Assembly (NCBI GenBank): GCA_946965045.2
Contig: OX337230.1
Span: forward strand, 2,356,001-2,420,000
Direction: 5' to 3'
Origin: Epithemia pelagica
Taxonomy: Eukaryota; Bacillariophyta; Bacillariophyceae; Surirellales; Surirellaceae
Length of the DNA: 64,000 nucleotides
Made by a program: the position numbers and the translations under genes. Within the stretch, counting starts at the first letter, position 1; each line of letters opens with the position of its first letter. Below, piece by piece: positions 19,852-28,900 of this stretch. The notes beneath the pieces were generated by a model. That model was given only the letters and a program-made list of their open reading frames with translations. It did not search any database and was not told where the DNA came from.

Positions 19852-21315
19852 ATGGCGACCATACTCCGATGTCCATTCCGAATAGTTCATCATCATGACA
19901 CGAGCCAGTACTGGAAGAACCATGTCGTCATTCCGGTCACACGTGGAGGCGCCAGCAGCAGCAGGACGTCTGTTGGTAGAGTATTCTTTTCCTCCGAGCC
20001 TCATCGTCGCCGTCCCCAACCACCGCACGACGACGACAACGACAATGAGTCGATCTATGATGGGAATGGCGCCGCCCGGGGCGAATGGAAATTTGGTCGA
20101 TCCGAAGAACTGTTGCAAAAGCAAAAGGAACGATACAAGATTCGCAAACGATTAGATGTGGCCATTGTAGGCCTTCCCAATGCCGGAAAGAGTCAAGTCT
20201 TGAATATCTTGACCGACGCCACAGTATCGGCCGTCTCCCGAAAACGTCATACGACACGACAAGGCTTTTTGGGGGCCCGGACCATTGTTCAAGATATCAA
20301 GAGCAAGCTCAAGACTGGAAACGACGAGCAACAAGGCACGCAGCTGGTCTTTGTCGATACACCTGGATTTCTCAAACTGGACGAAACGCCCAACGAGGGT
20401 GATAATTGGATCTACACGGCGCAGGAAGCCATGAAGCAGGTAGATTATACACTCTTGGTGGTGGATGCGGCTCGATCCATGACGTCCTCGGAGTATATGG
20501 AAACCTTGGCCGCCCTCATGATGCAAGCCTTTCGATCGGAAGGACGACACGAATGGTCCGAAAGTGACAATGAAATGGTCTCCATTCCTCCCAATCCGGC
20601 CTTTCCTTCCAAACTCGGTCTGGTCTTGAACAAGGTGGATTTGGTGGAACCAAAATCACAATTGCTCGAAAAGGCGCATAAACTCAATACCATGGCGGAA
20701 CATTGTCTGGAACATGTACTGACGCAAGAGTATGGTATCACGGTGGAACCCAAATCTACAACCGAAGAAAATACCCAAACGACCAGCCCACCAGCAGACG
20801 CATCGTCGTCGTCACAAGATCCCTCCGATGCTCCTCCTCCAATGAGTCGAGGCGATTTGGAAGATCTCATGCCCATGTGCTTTTACACCGATGCCAAAAA
20901 GAAGGAAGGTACCGACGATATTCTCAAGGTGCTGTTGCTCATGGCCACCACTACCGAGAATGAATGGCCGGTACAAGAACACAAGTCATCCAACATGACA
21001 CACCTCGAACAAGTGGAGGAAATTATTCGAGAAAAAATTTATCGATGTTTGCATCGCGAACTCCCGTATGCCGTGGAACAAAGCAATCAAGTCTTTCGCT
21101 TGGTGGATCGCCACAGCAACAACAACAACAAGATGTGCCTGATTCATCAAGACTTGATTGTCCATACCAAAAGTCATGCCCAATTGGTCCGAGGAACGGC
21201 GGGTCGGACCTTGGCCAGGATTCATGAAACGGCCCAAAAAGACTTGGAAAAACTCTTTGAGTGTCCGGTCAATCTTCATTTAAATGTCAAACTGGACCTG
21301 GCCCGCAATCGCTAA
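19852..21315 (+). CDS. ERA-family GTPase (organellar, ERAL1-like)
   Basis: 487-aa protein. Era GTPases bind 16S-type rRNA near its 3' end and help small-subunit assembly. The G1 loop GLPNAGKS is at 107-114, switch sequence RKRHTTRQGFLGARTI follows, G3 DTPG is at 169-172, G4 NKVD is near residue 263, and the C-terminal half has the KH-domain region (EIIREKIYRCLHRELPYAVE... QLVRGTAGRTLARIHETAQKDLEKLF). The N-terminus (MATILRCPFRIVHHH..., Arg-rich, few acids for the first ~55 residues) resembles a mitochondrial presequence, so a mitoribosome role is likely. A low-complexity insert (about 305-330) separates G4 from the YTDAKKKEGTDD region. The translation start sits in CACCATGG. Confidence 0.9.
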   Translation: MATILRCPFRIVHHHDTSQYWKNHVVIPVTRGGASSSRTSVGRVFFSSEPHRRRPQPPHDDDNDNESIYDGNGAARGEWKFGRSEELLQKQKERYKIRKRLDVAIVGLPNAGKSQVLNILTDATVSAVSRKRHTTRQGFLGARTIVQDIKSKLKTGNDEQQGTQLVFVDTPGFLKLDETPNEGDNWIYTAQEAMKQVDYTLLVVDAARSMTSSEYMETLAALMMQAFRSEGRHEWSESDNEMVSIPPNPAFPSKLGLVLNKVDLVEPKSQLLEKAHKLNTMAEHCLEHVLTQEYGITVEPKSTTEENTQTTSPPADASSSSQDPSDAPPPMSRGDLEDLMPMCFYTDAKKKEGTDDILKVLLLMATTTENEWPVQEHKSSNMTHLEQVEEIIREKIYRCLHRELPYAVEQSNQVFRLVDRHSNNNNKMCLIHQDLIVHTKSHAQLVRGTAGRTLARIHETAQKDLEKLFECPVNLHLNVKLDLARNR

Positions 21316-21681
21316 AGCCTGGAGCGACACAGAACCGCGTGTGTGGGACAGTGTGTCGGACTGTCGTCGACAGGCACGACGAACAACAAGAGGTAGAATC
21401 ATAGACAAGACCCTCCTCGGTTCGGTGGTGGCGGAACGGGCTTCTTTCCGACATGATTAGGAATCCTGGAAGCATCCTGAGACAGACCTTATCCTCGTTT
21501 CAGTCTATACGATTGCAAGTTGTCGTTTTGCTGTCATGCGGTGGAGGACAAGACCTGTTCTATAGACTAGGTAGGTGTGTCTCACGGCATTTACAACGTC
21601 TATTGGGTGTCGACTGTCGACTGTCGACTGTATGTTCATCCACTAGTTGTCGGGTACATCCCTATTGGAAAATCGTTGTTA
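21316..21681. other. 3' spacer between convergent genes
   Basis: 366 bp between the ERA stop and the hydrolase stop. A direct repeat GTCGACT(GTCGACT) is visible near 21608-21630. No gene recognised. Confidence 0.4.
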
Positions 21682-23298
21682 TTAGTCGACACTTTGATAA
21701 CCTCGGCGTCTCCCATCTTGATTTCCCACAACAAAACCCATTCCACACGCCACCACAAAGGTCAACAGAACAACTGCCCAGCTGCTTCCATATTGATTCA
21801 AGGACAGCTCCATCATCTCACTGTCGTCGTCTTGCTCGACATGAGGCATTTTTCCATATGCAGTCGTCATAACCTTGATGGGTTCAAAGAATTGATTTGC
21901 CGCATGAGAAGATTCCACGCGTCGTAGAAAATCGGCCATATCCCGGTTGGTCTCTTGGGGATTTTCCAACTGATTGTTGTGAGAACAATCGGGGTACAGA
22001 ATTCGTTCCGACAAGGCCCAAACATGGTGCATTGCCTGGACCGTTGCCGGACTCACAATATCGTGTCCTCCCGACAAGAGGAAAATGGGCAGATTCCCAA
22101 GTTCCGGTAACCGATCCAAAACGGACCAGCCCTTGAGCGTTCCAGTACCGGGCATGAAATCCATGGGCCCCCACATACCCATGGAAATGTCTTCGTTCGT
22201 CGTAGCCAAGGTTTCCAAGTCACAATCGGGGAAAATACCATTGCGATAATAAAACTTGCCATACACACTGAGAACCATTTCTTGGACTTCGTCAGGGTTG
22301 GATCCTTCAAGATCATCCATGATCGCCTTAAACCGGCTCTTGATAAAAGTGGGAAGACCTCCCAAGCTACCAGTTTCTGAATTCCACATTTCCTCAAGGT
22401 GGTGATCCGAGCTGGGAATGGGACTCGAAAGAACGACCGAGGCCAACTTGCTTTCATGTTCCTTCCCAATCACGTAGTCCAAAACATATTGGAGCGTGAG
22501 TTACGTTCCCCACGAATGAGCGACAATGTGGTACTCGTCTAGTTCCAAAGCTTGAATGAGCATGAAAAGTTCTTGGGCAAAGTAGTTAATGTCCAGCAAA
22601 AAGTCATAATCTGGATCCGAGGCAGAGGCATTGTTGGGAATAGATGATGCTCCTGAGCCACCTTGATCATAAAGAATGATGCGACGACCTGGATCCAGAC
22701 ATGCCAAGGCTTGGCGAGGAAGGTCTAGGTTGTGAGGCATACCTGGCCCGCCACTGACATGGACAATCGGTAGAGGAGGAGCGAACGACGAGTTATTTTT
22801 TTTGATTGGCCTTGAAAAGATCCAATATGCAACTTGCAAACCATTATCCGAGGCAGAGGCATTGTTGGGAATAGATGATGCTCCTGAGCCACCTTGATCA
22901 TAAAGAATGATGCGACGACCTGGATCCAGACATGCCAAGGCTTGGCGAGGAAGGTCTAGGTTGTGAGGCATACCTGGCCCGCCACTGACATGGACAATCG
23001 GTAGAGGAGGAGCGAACGACGAGTTATTTTTTTTGATTGGCCTTGAAAAGATCCAATATGCAACTTGCAAACCATTCCATGTTTCAAAGAAACCACGCTC
23101 CTCGATCAAATCGTCACATAAATCCGGTGTCATGTCCTTGCATGACCAAACGTAAGACAGAGTCTCGGGTTCATCCTCCAAACTGTCATTGGTGGCCATG
23201 TTCTCATCATTATTTGAAGCAGCAAGCGCTACTACAACCAGAGCTCCAAATATAAGGAGTGTAATTCTCCATGACATTAGAAGCATCTTCGAACGCAT
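21682..23298 (-). pseudogene. Proline-iminopeptidase-like alpha/beta hydrolase with internal 77-aa duplication and in-frame TAA
   Basis: The frame starts at ATG 23298 (MRSKMLLMSWRITLLIFG..., signal peptide or anchor) and runs to a TAA at 22503-22501, after which the same frame continues to 21682. The pieces together carry the S33 peptidase layout: oxyanion segment HVSGGPGMPHN, nucleophile elbow VAHSWG, acid in SGGHDIVSP, histidine in DCSHNNQ, plus a C-terminal transmembrane helix (WAVVLLTFVVACGMGFVVG). The TAA falls two residues after the nucleophile elbow, where the family continues into LTLQYVL. In addition, a 77-residue block holding the oxyanion segment is repeated exactly. Both lesions argue for a recently broken gene; readthrough or an assembly error are alternatives. 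Convergent with ERA. Confidence 0.75.
22615..23076 (-). repeat. Exact 231-bp tandem duplication inside the hydrolase gene
   Basis: 22615-22845 and 22846-23076 are identical base for base. The unit is 231 bp (77 codons), so the duplication keeps the reading frame and doubles the segment from NGLQVAYW to NNASASD. Confidence 0.95.
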
Positions 23299-23638
23299 CC
23301 TGGAGTATCGATGGAAATGGGAGAGCACGGCGATGAACAATTGAGGAATGTGAGTTGCGAGGCAGTAACCACAGACAATGATGGATAAGACTCGTCAGTC
23401 AAACATACACGAGGCAAACACTTATCTTACCAGAGCTCTCGAGACACTACAAAAGCATTTCACCTACTATATGGATTGCCAGTTCGACAGCAATCTTGGC
23501 TTGAAGAATGAGGAAAGATACGTCAATAGAGAAACACTTCATGCAATGTGTTACGATGATTCTGTGAGAATTTTATCATTTTTCACTGTCTTTTTTCGGG
23601 ATTTTCGGGAATATGGTAGTTTTTGCTATCCCTAGCTA

Positions 23639-24071
23639 CCGTAATTTGCGCATTCCTGTCCCCCCTATAGTCCTGTCCCCCCCACTCCCCTATAACGTAC
23701 ATGGCCCCCTAACTTTTTATCTGTAGGTTCTTTCTGGGCTTATGGGTTACCCCCACATTCCTCACGTTCCGAGCTTTCTATCGCACTGCCTGACATTACA
23801 TGGGAGTGAATCAAAGAGGAGAAACAAGAGATAAAGCATGATGGGTATTTTGATTAGGGTTAAGGCTACGCATTGAAGCACGGTCTTTCCCCTGACTGGA
23901 ATTGTGCGACCAAACCTTATCTACAACCCCGAGGTTGAAAATTAATTTACTAAGAAATTAATTGTATTGTGTGAATGGAATCTTAAGAAAAATTATCAAA
24001 AATTGCGTAGTCCTGTCCCCCTCCTCTTAATTTTTGTACATTCCGGGGGGACAGGAATCCGCAAATTACGG
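23639..24071. mobile_element. ~430-bp MITE-like element with terminal inverted repeats
   Basis: The left end CCGTAATTTGCGCATTCCTG followed by C/T-rich CCTGTCCCCCC is mirrored by the right end, whose reverse complement is CCGTAATTTGCGGATTCCTG followed by TCCCCCC. Outside the left end is TA and one base outside the right end is TA, compatible with but not proof of a TA target duplication. The interior is A/T-rich and non-coding. Fits a small non-autonomous DNA element. Confidence 0.55.
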
Positions 24072-24797
24072 GTATCCAAAGGAGTAACCTTAACCTTCTA
24101 GGAGTATGAGTACTCTATCTTTTTTGCTAGGAGTACTACGGTGATGGTTGCTATGGTTGCTATCCCCTGTTGACAAATGTGAACTCGGAGCACCAACCAT
24201 GGGAACAAGACGCGCTGCCACCATTAACCATTGTATATTCGGTTGTTTCACACTGTCTAAAGGATACCCTCAGTTTCTCTGTGATCTCTCCACACAGATG
24301 TGGAGCAATTCCGAGGTAGGACAAAGCGGAAAGCAGGATTGTCTCTTAACGCAGTTTGCAAGGTTGTACTGTCTACATTGGTATTGTGAATCTTTTTGGC
24401 TCCATCCAAAACAAACTTACGAGAATTATGAATATTTCCAGTCACGTAGAATCTCTCTTCCAAAAACAGTCTGTCTTAAAGGTAGGAGTGCCTACAACGA
24501 CATAATGCTACGAAGTCACCTGCCGCAATCAGCTCGCATACCAATGCCATGGACGAGTCCTTTATCATGACCTCACCTAGGGAATCAGATAGAGTGCAGC
24601 ACAGATACTCTACCACATTGAAACCACTCACACCTACTCTACACTCTACTTTAGTGGAAAAGAAACTTTACGAATACATGTTGAATGTGGTCAAGCGCCA
24701 AAATGCTATATATGCCTTGTTCCTTGACTCCCTACTCGTAGATGTCGATGGATACGAGAAGATAAAAAATGTAGTTGAGCCAGTTCTTGCGATTATT
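24072..24797. other. Stretch without a recognised gene
   Basis: Lies downstream of the interrupted membrane-protein gene (-) and next to the MITE. Two plus frames (24148-24570, 24549-25220) have no known motif, and the second is antisense to the membrane-protein gene. Confidence 0.4.
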
Positions 24798-25668
24798 CTA
24801 CTTTGCATTTGGGAAGTAGGTGGCAAGGAGCGAACTGTGCAAGAAGAAATCGTACCAGACGTGCCCTCCGAGCTTGTTGAAGAGAGAAGGCTTTGTTTCC
24901 CCGCCGCTGCAGCAGAACATGAGCTCGATGATGCTTACAAGGCAAGGGAGGACAAACAAGTCTCCCATGAGCTGGTTCGGAGTGGCACTCACGAGGCTGA
25001 CGAAGGAAACGAGCAGCTGCGTGTACATGAAGATGGGAGAGATCCCGTATGGAAGAGTCGGCTGCGACAGCCAAACTGTTGCCAGAGTTCCAACAATGGT
25101 GAAAATGGCAATAACCAAAGGCGGCAAGTTGGCCATGGCCAGCGAGAGGTAGGAAATCAATGCAATGAAAGCACCATAAAGAAGGTTCGCGATCACAGTG
25201 CTTCCCGAGTTGGTAGGTAACGAGCAACTGTTGGTGTCAAAGTAGCGATGAAGCAACCCGTGGAAGAGAACGGCAGCAACGAGGCCTCCAATTGTTGACT
25301 TGGTAGCACTGGTCTTGATTCCAAGGACAATTACCGCTACAGTGAAGATAGCATCAACTTGCCAAGCCCACCAATGTGAGTTGTCATGAGAGGGGCAGGA
25401 AATGGTTTTGCCTACTTTCTGCAAGTTCGTGACACAGAAACCGTCCTGGCTAAAGTCGCAAGAGGGACCGGCCTGCTTGAGAAGGAGAACAAGGTAGATG
25501 ACAGACAACCCGAAAGATATGGCCCATCCGAGCTGAGCTCGTGAGATGCTGAACTTGGACTCCGCTCCTCCACGAGTGGAAACATTCGAAGAGACTCTTT
25601 CTTTGTTCTTGACACGTGGAGATAGAGACGAAGGTACTACTTTCTCTGCTGGTTTCGTAGCAGTGAAC

Positions 25669-25673
25669 CCCCC
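25669..25673. repeat. Target-site duplication, left copy (CCCCC)
   Basis: Five C immediately outside the 3' LTR, matching 31996-32000. The host sequence itself is C-rich here, so the exact register is ambiguous, but the 5-bp length restores the host frame. Confidence 0.85.
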
Positions 25674-25968
25674 TGTTGTACGATGCAAGGATGCCGTCAG
25701 CTTCGTCGCTATCGTCGTAGATGTAAAAACGTAATTTTACTTTATTTTCTTGATTATCTCCAAAGAATGAGCACTCGTCTTTTTCGCCTCGCTCGTCTTT
25801 GGTTTCCCGTATTTTACCACGTCAGCGAACGTAACGCGCTTACCTTCTCGCTCGCGTAATTGTTCGTGACTGCCTCGATAAGTAGTTCTCGTCATTGTCT
25901 CAATTTGATCGCCGGGTGGCTCTGAGGACTCGTGGATCATTTTTTCGTCTTCGTCATTATTTCCAACA
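25674..25968 (-). repeat. 3' LTR (295 bp), also encodes the gag-pol C-terminus
   Basis: Identical to 31701-31995 except one T/C difference (T at 25745, C at 31772). The gag-pol frame runs into it and stops at 25739-25737, so about 77 C-terminal residues (from GNNDEDEKM onward) are LTR-encoded. Confidence 0.95.
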
Positions 25969-28900
25969 CGCTCCTCATGAGTCGAGGAGTCGCACGGGGA
26001 GCCTTGCAGGGAATCGATGGGCTTGTGTCCGAGTAATACGTCTCTGAACTTGATGAAAAGACTCCCTTGTAGTGGTTTTGTGTAAAAATCCGCTAACATT
26101 TCCTCCGTTGGACAGTAATGGATGTCGATATTTTCTTGTTTGATTCGGTCTTTTATGAAAAAATATCTGATATCCACATGGCGCGACTGCTTCCCCGCTG
26201 AAGCTCTTCCGTTTTTCTCTAGTTTGATAGCGCTCTGGTTATCCTGGGCGAATTTCGTGCTTGCTATTTCGTATCCTTGGGCCTCGAGGAATCGTTTGGC
26301 CCATATTGTGTTTGGGAGGTAGTCACTTGCACCCACAACCTCGGCCTCAGTCGAGCTCTTGGTGTTGAGCTTCTGCTTTCTTGATTTTGCGATGATAGCA
26401 CCTCGCCCAAGGGACATTACACCGCCTGTGTGGCTGCGCATGTCGTCATGTACGGCGAATGATGCGTCGACCCATGTCTTGAGATGGGGTACATCGTCTG
26501 CTCCAACAATGTATTCCAATTCTTTGGTAGCATACAGATATTGGAGCACTCGTTTCAATTTGGCCCAATCGTCGACGGTGCATTTGGCAACTCGGGTGCA
26601 CAGGAACGCGATGGCCGTTTGGATGTCTATACGGGCACGTTGTGACAGATAGAGTAATTTTGCCACGATACTGTGAAATTTGTCCTTCTTTTCTTTGCTG
26701 AGTATCGGTGAATTCTTCTTGATTGTAAAAAGTCCTTTCCTCGCAGGCGTTGATGCTCCTTGTGTGACATTCTCGCCGAACATGTCGATTGCTTCGTCGA
26801 TGTATTGTGGCATGATAATGCTGACCGTGCCGTTGTCGTTGATTGTAATTTTCATTCCCAAATAGGTGTGTTCTTTTCCTCTACACACCGACATCTTCCC
26901 GAATTTTGCTTCGATTGCTGCCACGACATCTTCGATTACCTTCTCTTCCACGTGCGATGCTTTTAGATCGTCCACGTACCAGGTTACAGTGCATTGACGT
27001 CCGTTGATCATTTTGTTGGCCACACATGGGTCGTACGGGTTTAGTTCGAAACCCATCTCTTTCAGTGTTGTGGAAAACAACTCGTACCACAGTAATGCAG
27101 ATTGAACGCATCCATACAGTGCTTTGTTGAGTCGTACGTAGAGTACCTTGGTCTTTCCTTCCATAACGACGAACTTTTTGTATTTCTCGTCGATCTGGCA
27201 GAAGATGTCCACTACATCACCGGTGAGCTTCATTAACACGTAATCGCGCATAAAAGCATTAAGGTATGCCCCAGCGATGTCAGCGGTGATGACTTTCCGT
27301 CGTTCAATCGCGTCGATGATCAGTGACATGATCAGGGTGTCTGTTGACAGGGCTGGCGAAGCAGTCTCACTTTTATCGTAGTGTGGTCGCTGGGACCGTC
27401 CGTCCGCGCAGGATCGTCCCTTGATCTTGCCACAGCGTTTCTCTTTGATCACGTTGACTGATCTGAGGGCTGCTTTCTTCTGTTGTGCCGTAAGCTTTGA
27501 TGCGTCCTGGGGGTCGAATGTATCTTGATTATCTAATTGTGTGAATTCTTTGAGAAGTGCGTCTATGGCTTTTTGACCATGTTTCTTGATGCCTGCTTGG
27601 GCAGACATTTGGGTGAATATGAAGTGAGCTACCAAAGAATGGATCGGTTTCCGTTCATTCACGTTGGTTGTTGCGTGACGGATCGCACGTTGGAGAAATT
27701 GCATGTGCATGTATGATGTGCTACCGTCCGCGGTGTCCATTTGGTGGTCAAGTCTGTGGCTGTAGGAGCGTGTCCGGTCGCTCCTCAAATTGTACTCGTG
27801 TTGGGGCATATCGTCCTCGGACATGGCGGTTGCTTCACCATCGCCGTCTTCATCACTATGCTCGTCATACTCGTTCGCTCCTTCATCTTCATCCTGATCC
27901 TCTTGTGTATGATGCGCTCCTTCATCTTCGTCGGGTCCATTCGCTCCTTCATCTTCATCCATTTCATTGTGCGCTCCTTCTTCCTCTTCAATTTCCCCGT
28001 GATCGTCGTCGTCGTCATTATCATCGTCGTTGTCTTCATCGTCTGTTGTTGAAACCATTGGTGGCTCGTCGTCATCATCTTCATCTGATGCCGGTGGTTC
28101 GTCACTGCTTGACTCGACATCGTTTTCGTTGGGATCAGAGTCGTCGCTGTTCCCGTCGTTGGTTTCTTCTTCCGCTTCTTCGTCCGATTCGTCGTTATTC
28201 AAAAGGTCATCGTTGTCGTTGGGTACCTCATTGTTGTCGTCAATGATGGGGATGTTCGGGGCCCATTCAAAAAACAGCTCACCATCAATGAGTGGTTGAT
28301 CTTGCTGTTCAGCCAATTCTTCGACACGGTCGATTACCGCTTGTGTAATGGGGAGCTCTGTCCACTGTTGGCGTGTGACGCGAGCACCCGTGTCTAAAGA
28401 TAGGAAGTAGTAACTCCCTTGAGTGTTGCCAGTGGGGTTGAGTGCAATGGCGCCAATGGTTCGCGGGGCGGTCGTGTTCGTTCTTCGTCTTTCTTCGAAT
28501 ATTTGGGCATAATGCCTGAATTCGATGCGCATGTTGTTGAAATCCGGGTCAGGTAGGCCCGTCACTATTTTCCGTGGGCTCATGGTGGTGGACACGCCCT
28601 TTCTGCTTGGTAGTTGGTTGAGAGTGCGGACGGCATGCGCCACGATTTCTCGCACTAATAGGGACGGGTAGCGTCGATACGGTAGGCCGTGAACTAGGGC
28701 TCGGACCCTCTCCTTGATGGTCCTGATGGATCTCTCAACTTGTCCGACATGGTCGTCAGCGGCAACGATGTTTGATAGGACGGGGAGAATTCTCTGTTGG
28801 ATTGGTGCAAATTCGTTATCTGCGTGGAGATCCGTGACTTCGAAACCTCTGGCATGATACATGTTGATGACGTCCTTAATTTCCTTCTCGAGAGTTGCTT

